From assembly GCA_937892085.1 (NCBI GenBank), contig CALAVD010000159.1:1-7523 (forward strand): a stretch of DNA of 7,523 nt, in the 5' to 3' direction. Positions 1 through 5,597 of this stretch are shown here, piece after piece. This DNA comes from an uncultured Prevotellaceae bacterium. GTDB lineage: Bacteria > Bacteroidota > Bacteroidia > Bacteroidales > Muribaculaceae. Both the position numbers and the translations under genes were made by a program. Every line of letters starts with the position of its first letter. Position 1 is the stretch's first letter. Under the pieces are notes generated by a model. The model was given only the letters and a program-made list of their open reading frames with translations. It made no database searches and was not told the origin of the DNA.

Positions 1-52
1 ACGGCGACCACCGAGATCTACACTCTTTCCCTACACGACGCTCTTCCGATCT
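1..52 (+). other. Illumina universal adapter (non-biological)
   Basis: These 52 bases match the Illumina TruSeq universal / P5 adapter as I know it, lacking only its first six bases. The segment starts ACGGCGACCACCGAGATCTA and ends at the CTCTTCCGATCT ligation end. Genomic sequence starts at base 53. This is library DNA left in the assembly and carries no biology. It shows that reads were not fully trimmed, which makes false joins elsewhere in the contig more plausible. Confidence 0.98.
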
Positions 53-114
53 GAGAATTTTCTTCATTTTTGCTTTGGATTTGATAATTGCGGCAAAATT
101 AGGAAAATTATGCA

Positions 115-122
115 TATCTTTG
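115..122 (+). promoter_or_regulatory. Bacteroidales -7 promoter box for the toxin-antitoxin operon
   Basis: TATCTTTG fits the Bacteroidetes -7 consensus TAnnTTTG. It lies 24 bases before the ATG at 147, a normal leader length. The nearest upstream TTG (88-90) is 24 bases away, longer than the usual 19-21, so the -33 element is weak or absent. The box supports starting the antitoxin at 147, because the earlier ATG at 75 would lie upstream of transcription. Confidence 0.6.
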
Positions 123-146
123 CAGTCGGAACAAAAAGATAAGGTT

Positions 147-416
147 ATGACAGCGGTACAACTAAAAGCAATGAATGTCCAGTTTTGGCACGACATGGGT
201 GTCATCGCCGAAGACGAAGGCATGATGAAGCGGGTGGCGAAGTACGTCCGCAAGGTGGCAAAGGAAATGACGGAAGACCCCACATTGATGACCAAGGAAG
301 AGTATTTCGCAAAAATTGAACGGGCTGAACAACAATCGGCACGGGGCGAAGGATTAGTGAAACTACCGGGCGAAGATTTGACAACATTTTTAAGAAGGAA
401 CGGTTATGATATATAA
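147..416 (+). CDS. Putative antitoxin of a YoeB-type toxin-antitoxin pair
   Basis: This 89-residue protein starts MTAVQLKAMN. An ATG at 75 is also in frame, but the -7 box at 115-122 lies downstream of it, so 147 is preferred. The protein is charged and probably helical. Its middle (VRKVAKEM) is basic and its C-terminal half is acidic, ending LTTFLRRNGYDI. I see no clear Phd/YefM or RelB motif. The role is inferred from position: it directly precedes a YoeB-like toxin and overlaps it by 11 bases (stop at 414-416, toxin ATG at 406). That gives the antitoxin-first order and translational coupling typical of type II modules. The expected role is to bind and neutralise the toxin and, with it, repress the shared promoter. 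A similar small protein with the phrase IAEDEG near its N-terminus is, from memory, paired with such toxins in Prevotella-like bacteria. Confidence 0.75.
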   Translation: MTAVQLKAMNVQFWHDMGVIAEDEGMMKRVAKYVRKVAKEMTEDPTLMTKEEYFAKIERAEQQSARGEGLVKLPGEDLTTFLRRNGYDI

Positions 417-681
417 GGTGATAGTCATGCCAGAAGCGGCGCAAGATTTGCAGCGTCTTGCCAGAAGTGAGCCAAAAGCTTTCGCAAAGGCAAACCGCTT
501 CCTTCTGGAATTGGAAGAACATCCCAAAACCGGCCTCGGCCATCCTGAACCGTTGAAAGGCAAGCCTGAAAACCGTTGGAGTCGTGAAATCACGAAGAAG
601 CATAGGTTAGTCTATCGCATTTTCGAGACCGAGGTTTATGTGGAAGTGCTTGCGGCATACGGCCATTACGACGACAAATGA
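406..681 (+). CDS. YoeB/Txe-family mRNA interferase toxin
   Basis: This 91-residue protein has the compact RelE/YoeB fold pattern. The family consists of ribosome-dependent endoribonucleases that cut mRNA in the A site. Residues matching the E. coli YoeB active site are visible: E48 in HPEPLKG, R60 in WSRE, R67 in HRLVYR, and H87-Y88 near the C-terminus. The block EPLKG...WSR...HRLVY is diagnostic of YoeB/Txe. Three residues (DDK) follow HY, where many YoeB proteins end, so the tail is slightly extended. The length is normal (about 85-90). The gene overlaps the antitoxin by 11 bases and should be made from the same transcript. It converges on the T9SS-protein gene, with only 22 bases between the stop codons. 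All key residues are present, so it is probably active. Confidence 0.9.
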   Translation: MIYKVIVMPEAAQDLQRLARSEPKAFAKANRFLLELEEHPKTGLGHPEPLKGKPENRWSREITKKHRLVYRIFETEVYVEVLAAYGHYDDK

Positions 682-703
682 AAAAGCGCAAAGTCCCACA
701 GGG

Positions 704-1504
704 CTATTCTTTCGCCACCTTGCGCACACACTTTCGTCCTTCGCTGTCGGTGACGTTGACGAAATAGACGCCCGCTGGCAATGCAGCGATGTCCACTTGC
801 AGCGTCTCGCCCTCGCCCTTGGCGGAGGCTACGTGTTGCCCGAGGGTGTTGAACACTTCTGCGGTTTTCAGGTCCTTGCCCGTGATTGAGAACAGGCCGT
901 TGGTGGGGTTGGGGTAGACAGAGGCAAAAGGTACTGTGGTATTATCATTCACATTCCAAATTAAATCCGTCTGACCAACGATTAATGGGTAGTTAGGAAT
1001 GTTGCAATAGGCCATGCGGGTCACTGTAAGGATGGGTTTTACTATCTGAACAGCAGCATAAAGAGTATCCCAATCAACAATCAACTCCACCCAACCATAA
1101 TAATCACCATCATCTTTCAAGAATCGGGTTCCAACGTATTTTAATCCTTCGGGGTTCTCATAATAGAAGCAAAAAGCTGCTCCAGAAGCATTCACATTTT
1201 GAGGAGAAAGCGTATCGCCATAATTGCAAACCCCCGCCTTTCTCCAAATACCATTTTGACCTGGTGCAATCATACACATATGAATGCTAGCTGTTGGATG
1301 ATGGTCCTCCGTCAATGCCATAAATACAAAATCATCGACGCTGTCGTTATCCATATCGGTCCAAAACACCTCAATCCCTTCGTCATAGTAGTTAAAGACT
1401 TTCAACAAATCTGGCTCAAAATCCGTATAAATAATTTCTCCCTCTTGGGCATTGACCCCCATGAAGGTCATCATGGCGAACAAAAAGATAGTGAACTTTT
1501 TCAT
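704..1504 (-). CDS. Exported protein with type IX secretion C-terminal sorting domain
   Basis: This 266-residue protein has three parts. Residues 1-20 are a signal peptide (MKKFTIFLFA... ending VNAQ). Residues 21-190 are a body of unknown function. Residues 196-266 are a T9SS type A sorting domain, recognised by VYPNPTNGLFSI, the central EVFNTLGQ, and LPAGVYFVNV followed by a basic end (RKVAKE). T9SS carries such proteins across the Bacteroidota outer membrane and releases or anchors them on the surface. Near residues 50-58 the spacing D-x-D-x-D-x-x-D-D (DMDNDSVDD) resembles calcium-binding loops of FG-GAP/VCBS or dockerin type. Only one copy is seen, so a propeller cannot be claimed. The gene is last in a three-gene operon, 32 bases after the GH16 gene, with no promoter box between. 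A role as binding partner of the GH16 enzyme is inference. Confidence 0.85.
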   Translation of the reverse strand: MKKFTIFLFAMMTFMGVNAQEGEIIYTDFEPDLLKVFNYYDEGIEVFWTDMDNDSVDDFVFMALTEDHHPTASIHMCMIAPGQNGIWRKAGVCNYGDTLSPQNVNASGAAFCFYYENPEGLKYVGTRFLKDDGDYYGWVELIVDWDTLYAAVQIVKPILTVTRMAYCNIPNYPLIVGQTDLIWNVNDNTTVPFASVYPNPTNGLFSITGKDLKTAEVFNTLGQHVASAKGEGETLQVDIAALPAGVYFVNVTDSEGRKCVRKVAKE

Positions 1505-1536
1505 AGCATTAATTGTTTTATAGTTTAATCTTTATT

Positions 1537-2700
1537 TTATTCAGGACAGCTTTGCATAATGACGGTCATTTCCCCTCCGCTGTCCACTTGGAAGGGGCCA
1601 GTGATTTGGAAGGAATCTGTGGCACGGAATGTTTTTTTTTCGTTGCTTCCAATGCTCACGGGTTCTATTGTTGAGGTGATGTCGATGCTTTTCTTTACGG
1701 CAAAATCGAAGTTGTCAAGCTCTGACTGTTGAGCAATTGTCTCGTCAGTGCCACAATCCAATGACAATTGATAGACTTTGATGTAGTCTATGAACATTGT
1801 GTCCTGACTCATCCATTCGGGCTGTCCATAATGTTGGTGACCCTCCAAAGCATATTTGTCAACTCCATAATTTGCTTTTAATGTCAGCGGATGATGAGGG
1901 ATGCTGTCGGGATTATAGTATGCGTCCACAAGATTTCCATCGCAATACCACAGGATATGTTCAGGCATCCACTCGCAGGAGAAAGTATGCCAGTGGTTAA
2001 GTGAATCATTGATTATTGGGAAAAGTCTGGCCTGACTGGTTCCGTTGCCAGAATAGTTTGCCGTGTCGCAATAATAGATGCCCGATGTAAAACAATAAGG
2101 ATTTCCTGCTCCATGAGGATGAGGATTATGTTGCCATGTTGCTTTAGGGTCCTCAAATTCCCAAGAGAACTCGAAAATGTCTATTTCTTCATAGTATTTG
2201 CAATTTGTATTGGCGTCCCAAAGCCAAAAGGCGGGGAAGGCTCCTTGGTGTATAGGCAGTTTGCATCGGATTTCGAAATATCCATATCTGAACTTGGCGC
2301 TATCAGCCCCATGCTTGTCGAAATGATCAATCCTTCCTGAAAAATAATGTAAATCGTCATAGGTTGGATAATGATGAACGGTATAAGGCAAATCATAATC
2401 GTGAGCTGGAATCCTGCCGGTGCTGTCATATTCTGCTACAAGTTCCATGTAGCCTTCCGTGTCATTAAAACTGCATTGGCTAAATTGGTATATCATTTTG
2501 TTATTGCCATGTGTCAAGCCGCTGGAATAGGCTTTCCATACGCTGTCGGAAGTCAAGAATGAACTGTCTATCCAGTAACGTCCTAGTGTGTTAAAATCCT
2601 CAATGAGTTTGGGTTTCCAGTTTTGGTCATAAGAATCAATCTGCGCCATCATGCTCAAACTTGCCAATGTCAAAAACAAAAGAAATGAAATCTTTTTCAT
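1537..2700 (-). CDS. Secreted GH16 glycoside hydrolase (laminarinase/licheninase-like)
   Basis: This 387-residue protein starts with a signal peptide (residues 1-19, ending SMMAQ). The GH16 domain spans about residues 30-312. Its signature EIDIFE is at 172-177: E172 would be the nucleophile, D174 the assisting residue and E177 the acid/base. The spacing E-x-D-x-x-E is the beta-bulge form seen in laminarinases, agarases and related enzymes. Further family landmarks are RYGYFEIRCKLP and PAFWLWD before the active site and MFIDYIKVYQL at the end of the fold. Residues about 320-387 form a short extra module (DSFQITGPFQVDSGGEMTVI) like the small beta-strand tails common on Bacteroidota exported enzymes. 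It is not a standard T9SS sorting domain. The likely reaction is endo-hydrolysis of a beta-1,3 or mixed-linked glucan, but the exact substrate cannot be read from sequence. The gene follows the S74-protein gene by 7 bases. Confidence 0.92.
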   Translation of the reverse strand: MKKISFLLFLTLASLSMMAQIDSYDQNWKPKLIEDFNTLGRYWIDSSFLTSDSVWKAYSSGLTHGNNKMIYQFSQCSFNDTEGYMELVAEYDSTGRIPAHDYDLPYTVHHYPTYDDLHYFSGRIDHFDKHGADSAKFRYGYFEIRCKLPIHQGAFPAFWLWDANTNCKYYEEIDIFEFSWEFEDPKATWQHNPHPHGAGNPYCFTSGIYYCDTANYSGNGTSQARLFPIINDSLNHWHTFSCEWMPEHILWYCDGNLVDAYYNPDSIPHHPLTLKANYGVDKYALEGHQHYGQPEWMSQDTMFIDYIKVYQLSLDCGTDETIAQQSELDNFDFAVKKSIDITSTIEPVSIGSNEKKTFRATDSFQITGPFQVDSGGEMTVIMQSCPE

Positions 2701-2707
2701 GGCCTTG

Positions 2708-3283
2708 TCATTTTTGAGGTTCCATCAGCCCGTTTTCCTCCAATGCTTTTCGGAGTAGTTCTATCTCTTGATGCTGTTCTTTCAGTGCCTCGATAAGGAC
2801 CACGGTTAGAGCCTCGTAATTTACATAAAGCAAACCGTTTTCATCTGCTTCAACAGCTTCTGGCACTACTTCCTTAATATCTTGGGCCGACACGCCAATT
2901 CGCCTTTTCCTTTCTTCTCGGTTTCCGTTATTGCCTTCGTCATTGCGTGTATAATAAAAACCCGTAATGTTGTCAAGCAACAGACCAGCATCATTGATTC
3001 TGCCTTCGTTTGAAATAAGTCCAGGGTCAGCAAGGGTTAATGTACCATTTTTATACACATTTCCTTCACCAGTCACAAAAAACGTGTGGTTAGGTGTTCG
3101 TCTAGGGAACGAAACAATCCAGTGCTTTTGTACCGAATCGTTGGCATGAGATAAAGTAGCCCAACTCCAAGATACAAATGAATTAGTTCTGAATGAGGTG
3201 TATCCATCTGAATGAATCCTAAATTGGGCTTGGGTTGCCAAGGTGAGTAACATAATAGCAAATGTCAATAGACTTTTTTTCAT
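2708..3283 (-). CDS. Exported protein with S74 endosialidase-chaperone domain
   Basis: This 191-residue protein starts MKKSLLTFAI with a signal peptide ending TQAQ at residue 20. An in-frame ATG at 3340 exists, but the promoter -7 box at 3311-3318 lies between the two, so 3283 is the start. Residues 21-90 are beta-rich and unassigned. Residues about 90-185 match the S74 intramolecular chaperone of phage tail fibres: a GFYYTRND strand, then RRIGVSAQDIKEVVPEAV, then YVNYEALTVVLIEALKE leading into a C-terminal coiled coil (EQHQEIELLRKALEE). S74 domains trimerise beta-fibres and often cut themselves off. Similar stand-alone exported forms are common in Bacteroidota. There are no phage genes nearby. 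It is first in the operon with GH16 and the T9SS protein. Its role there is unknown; a trimeric surface fibre is one inference. Confidence 0.85.
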   Translation of the reverse strand: MKKSLLTFAIMLLTLATQAQFRIHSDGYTSFRTNSFVSWSWATLSHANDSVQKHWIVSFPRRTPNHTFFVTGEGNVYKNGTLTLADPGLISNEGRINDAGLLLDNITGFYYTRNDEGNNGNREERKRRIGVSAQDIKEVVPEAVEADENGLLYVNYEALTVVLIEALKEQHQEIELLRKALEENGLMEPQK

Positions 3284-3302
3284 AGTGTTGTTTTTAATGT
3301 TT

Positions 3303-3866
3303 CTAAGCGGCAAAAATAAACAAAAAAAACGATAATGCAACGAAAAAAATCAATAATTTTGCATTAAATTTTATTCCATATTTTAATTTATCTTTAAAAC
3401 TTTTGCCAAACCATGGTTTTTCTAAGCCAAAATTATCTACTATTGTAGCACCTACATCTGCTAATGTATCAAGTATATCTAATTGCTTTGGTTCGATAAA
3501 ACTTCGTGAATATATAATTACTGGTACATTTTCTCTAGTATGATTAAAGCCTTTAAATGTTGGATCACAACCATGATCAGCTGTTATTATTAATAAATCA
3601 TCAATATTTAATTTGTTAATTATCATTGGAACAACTACATCAAATTTTTCTAGTGATAATTTATATCCCTCTATATCTCGACTATGACCATATAGTGTAT
3701 CAAAATCAGATAAATTAAGAAAACATAGTCCTTCAAAGTTTTTATCCATTATTTGATTTTTTAAATTATCAAAACTGCTATGAAGGTCTTGAATAGAGGA
3801 GTTTACATTGTTTATAACTTCTGAAATTCCTTCGATAATTTCATCTTTTGAATTGTCAAATCTTGA
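3303..3866 (-). pseudogene. deoB: Phosphopentomutase C-terminal fragment (deoB), N-terminal half missing
   Basis: DeoB interconverts ribose-1-/deoxyribose-1-phosphate and the 5-phosphates using two Mn ions. Homology is read from about 3866 (frame open to 3881) and includes the C-terminal metal-binding core. Visible motifs are SDFDTLYGH (ligands D and H, as D286/H291 of Bacillus DeoB), TADHG (D327/H328) and NHTRE (H339 region), then DTLADVGATIVDNF and WFGKSF, the usual C-terminus. The protein is normally about 390-400 residues. The N-terminal part with the first metal Asp, the catalytic Thr and the cap domain is absent, so the fragment cannot be active. The true end should be near KSFKDKLK (about 3378). 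The frame then runs 25 more, mostly hydrophobic, residues through the neighbouring Bacteroidales promoter to a TAG at 3303. The DNA is far more AT-rich than both flanks, pointing to a low-GC source. It is either a misassembly or a transferred fragment. Confidence 0.85.
3311..3340 (-). promoter_or_regulatory. Bacteroidales promoter of the S74-GH16-T9SS operon
   Basis: Read on the minus strand, TTG (3338-3340) is followed after 19 bases by TATTTTTG (3311-3318). This fits the Bacteroidetes consensus of TTG, a 19-21 base spacer and TAnnTTTG. The -7 box sits 27 bases before the ATG at 3283. No comparable box is seen before the two downstream genes, so one transcript probably carries all three. Confidence 0.75.
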
Positions 3867-3872
3867 AAAAAA

Positions 3873-3889
3873 CCGAATCGGTCATTAGG
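3873..3889 (+). repeat. Left terminal inverted repeat (17 bp)
   Basis: This is the left arm of the perfect 17-bp inverted repeat pair and reads CCGAATCGGTCATTAGG. It contains the stop (TCA at 3882-3884, TGA on the minus strand) that ends the open deoB frame upstream. Confidence 0.9.
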
Positions 3890-3952
3890 CGACGAAGGGA
3901 TGTTTTTTAGGTCTATTTATGCCATAACAGTTTTATTTTTGCATTTTGTTTC

Positions 3953-3995
3953 AGATATTGTCTCACCATAGCCCGCTATGTCTTCGACAATATCT
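3953..3995. repeat. Nested hairpin inside the inverted-repeat element
   Basis: AGATATTGTC (3953-3962) pairs perfectly with GACAATATCT (3986-3995). Inside it, CATAG (3967-3971) pairs with CTATG (3976-3980) around a CCCG loop. The two stems are separated by a small internal loop of 4 and 5 bases. No T-run follows, so it is not an ordinary terminator. It may be structural DNA of the element, or a structured RNA if transcribed. Confidence 0.7.
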
Positions 3996-4034
3996 TCACA
4001 ACCTGCTAAAAATATATTCTGTTCTAGCATAAAT

Positions 4035-4051
4035 CCTAATGACCGATTCGG
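4035..4051 (-). repeat. Right terminal inverted repeat (17 bp)
   Basis: This is the right arm of the pair and reads CCTAATGACCGATTCGG on the plus strand. It ends one base before the TAA stop codon of the TolC-family gene (4053-4055), so the gene's coding part is intact but its downstream sequence is replaced. Confidence 0.9.
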
Positions 4052-4052
4052 G

Positions 4053-5420
4053 TTAAATGTTTATGGTTTCGCCTTGGTAGTATTTGAGCATTGCCACGTT
4101 GAGGATTTCCATATATTTTGCCTGAAGCATCTGCTGATTGGCCTGTGAGAGGTTGGTGAGGTCGTTCTGCAGCTCGATGATGTTCTTGATGCCTAGTCGG
4201 AACTGCTCACTGGTGAGATCCACGCTCTCGCGCGCATAGCGCACCTTCTCTTTTGCGGCGATGTAGCGCTGTTGCGCGCTGTTGGCCTCAAGCCAGTAAT
4301 TCTCAATGGTTTTCCAAAGGGCTTTCTGGTTGTTGGTGAGGTCGAGCTGGGCACTTTCCTTCTGAATACGCGCCCTCGCCACAGCGTTCTTTGTCTTGCC
4401 GTGGTCGTAGAGGGGAATGTTAAGCGACACTCCTATGCTGTTGTTCCACTGGCGGTAGAGCTGCTCAAAGAAGTTGCCGTTGGAGGTCATGTTACTGGTG
4501 CTTATACCGGCATTAGCGTTGATGGTGGGGCGCATACTCGCCTTCGCCAGCTCTATGTTCACGTCGCTGCGGTCCATGGCAAGCTGCTGGGCTTTTATCT
4601 CGGGACGCAGCATCAGAGCGGCGTAATACACGTCGAGTTTAGCCGGCACTGGCGCCAGCACGTCTTCATCAAGAAGCGGGACCACAATTTCTAAGGTCTC
4701 GTCTCCATCAAGCTCTAGCAACTGCTTGAGTTGAAGCTTGTAGTTGGCAAGCTGTGTCTCGTCGGCAACGAGCTGATATTGGTCGCTTGCCAGCTGAGTC
4801 TCTAGCTGCACCACTTGCACATGGCTCATCAGTCCCGCGTTATATACCTCGTGGGCGCGGTCCACCTGCGCTTGCGAGAGTTTGATTTGCTCATTGTCTT
4901 GTTTTATGGTCTCGATGCAATATAGAATTTGCACATAGAGCTGTGTAATACTCTCCTCTATCGAGAGCTCGCTTTTCTCGAGCTGCAGTTGCGCTATCTG
5001 TGTGTCAATCTCGGCAAGACGTGTGTTGTTCTTTATCTTGCCGCCGTCATATAGAGGCATTGACGCGTTGAGACCATAGCTTCCGTTATAGGAGAACTTG
5101 CTGCTTGATGTGGTAATCTGGTCGCCACTCACTATGGCGCTTGACTCACGGAACGGTCGAAATCCCACATTTTGACTGCTTGAGAAACCTATATCGGGCA
5201 GACGGGATTTGCGCGCGTCATCAAGAACCAGTTCCTGTTCTTTCACCGACAGGCGTTTTTGGCGTATGTCAATATTCTGTGCCTTAGCCCAATCAATACA
5301 TTGCTGCAGCGTCCAAACGCTGGGTTTTGTGATGGTGTTGTCATCTTGGCCAAATGCCGGCTTTGTGGCAGCGACCATGACAATAGCCAGCATCACCAAA
5401 AATAATAAGTGTCGTCTCAT
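4053..5420 (-). CDS. TolC-family outer-membrane efflux protein
   Basis: This 455-residue protein has a signal peptide at residues 1-25 (MRRHLLFLVM ... PAFGQ). There is no cysteine at the cleavage site, so it is not a lipoprotein. Two outer-membrane efflux (OEP) repeats follow, roughly 35-225 and 250-450. Family marks include WTLQQCIDWA at the start of the mature protein, LNASMPLYDGG and its second-repeat counterpart VSLNIPLYDHGK, long heptad-like helices rich in Q/A/L, and FRLGIKNIIELQNDLTNL near the end. TolC proteins form a trimeric beta-barrel and periplasmic tunnel that lets tripartite pumps export drugs, metals or proteins. Length and ending (LKYYQGETINI) look complete. A good promoter lies just upstream. 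Genes for the membrane-fusion protein and pump usually follow, but here the inverted-repeat element starts at the stop codon. Substrate cannot be inferred; the neighbouring CDF gene is only weak support for metals. Confidence 0.92.
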   Translation of the reverse strand: MRRHLLFLVMLAIVMVAATKPAFGQDDNTITKPSVWTLQQCIDWAKAQNIDIRQKRLSVKEQELVLDDARKSRLPDIGFSSSQNVGFRPFRESSAIVSGDQITTSSSKFSYNGSYGLNASMPLYDGGKIKNNTRLAEIDTQIAQLQLEKSELSIEESITQLYVQILYCIETIKQDNEQIKLSQAQVDRAHEVYNAGLMSHVQVVQLETQLASDQYQLVADETQLANYKLQLKQLLELDGDETLEIVVPLLDEDVLAPVPAKLDVYYAALMLRPEIKAQQLAMDRSDVNIELAKASMRPTINANAGISTSNMTSNGNFFEQLYRQWNNSIGVSLNIPLYDHGKTKNAVARARIQKESAQLDLTNNQKALWKTIENYWLEANSAQQRYIAAKEKVRYARESVDLTSEQFRLGIKNIIELQNDLTNLSQANQQMLQAKYMEILNVAMLKYYQGETINI

Positions 5421-5442
5421 AATTCTTAGGGGGTTTGTGGCG

Positions 5443-5473
5443 CAAAGTTAAGACTCTTCCCGCTTTTTCACAA
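5443..5473 (-). promoter_or_regulatory. Bacteroidales promoter of the TolC-family gene
   Basis: On the minus strand, TTG (5471-5473) is followed after 20 bases by TAACTTTG (5443-5450), a full match to TAnnTTTG. The box lies 22 bases before the ATG at 5420. This indicates that the TolC gene is transcribed on its own and not only from the upstream CDF gene, and it ties this stretch to a Bacteroidota genome. Confidence 0.75.
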
Positions 5474-5533
5474 ATCCTTTAGACAAAACCAAAGCATCAC
5501 ATAGAAGAATATGCGATTTTAATAGACAAATAT

Positions 5534-5552
5534 AAGTGTTAAGTGTTAAGTT
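5534..5552. repeat. Short tandem repeat AAGTGTT
   Basis: AAGTGTT occurs at 5534-5540 and 5541-5547, followed by a partial AAGTT copy at 5548-5552. It lies in the 215-base gap between the CDF and TolC genes and has no evident function. Confidence 0.8.
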
Positions 5553-5597
5553 AGCTAGATTATCCAGAAAGTCTAGAAGGTCTAAAAAATCTAGAAA
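5553..5597. repeat. Degenerate 9-bp tandem repeat in the CDF-TolC gap
   Basis: Consecutive 9-base units are ATCCAGAAA (5562), GTCTAGAAG (5571), GTCTAAAAA (5580) and ATCTAGAAA (5589). A weaker unit precedes them at 5553. The consensus is about RTCTAGAAA. It lies downstream of the CDF gene and upstream of the TolC promoter. A pyrimidine-rich stretch with a 14-base period (CACCTCTCCACTCC then CACCTCTCAACTCT, 5605-5632) follows up to the CDF stop codon. Such intergenic simple repeats are familiar in Bacteroidales. No stem-loop terminator was seen. Confidence 0.7.

Larger units (their letters stand above)
3870..4054. mobile_element. Short inverted-repeat-bounded element (MITE-like or IS remnant)
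   Basis: CCGAATCGGTCATTAGG at 3873-3889 is repeated as its exact reverse complement at 4035-4051. The match extends to 20 bases with one mismatch (3870-3889 / 4035-4054). The 145-base interior encodes no transposase; it holds a hairpin and one 37-codon open frame. Size and structure fit a MITE or the joined ends of an insertion sequence. I see no clear target-site duplication (the flanks are unlike each other). The right repeat abuts the tolC stop codon and the left repeat abuts the broken end of deoB. The element therefore marks the boundary between two kinds of DNA. I do not recognise the family. Confidence 0.5.

Noticed and set aside
75..146. Longer start of the antitoxin at 75.
   Set aside because: The Bacteroidales -7 box at 115-122 lies downstream of it; the ATG at 147 fits the promoter.
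685..724. Terminator between the convergent toxin and T9SS genes.
   Set aside because: Only a 6-bp pairing (GCGCAA with TTGCGC) that reaches into the coding end was found, with no T-run.
2708..3283. Phage tail-fibre gene or prophage remnant.
   Set aside because: The S74 domain occurs in phages, but this protein has a bacterial signal peptide, a Bacteroidales promoter and no phage neighbours.
2708..3340. Longer start of the S74 protein at 3340.
   Set aside because: It would place the -33/-7 promoter inside the coding region and push the clear signal peptide (MKKSLLTF...) to an internal position.
3917..4030. A 37-codon open frame on the minus strand inside the inverted-repeat element (starts MLEQNIFLAG, ends KTVMA).
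   Set aside because: It is short, has no recognisable motif, spans the hairpin and lacks a promoter box. An open frame of this length is expected by chance in AT-rich DNA.
3870..4054. Integron attC site.
   Set aside because: The long imperfect palindrome was suggestive, but I see no RYYYAAC/GTTRRRY core pair, no integrase and no cassette array, and the terminal repeats are longer than attC cores.
4272..4694. Plus-strand open frame of 140 codons opposite the TolC gene.
   Set aside because: It is a shadow of the TolC coding sequence; its composition follows from codon use on the other strand.
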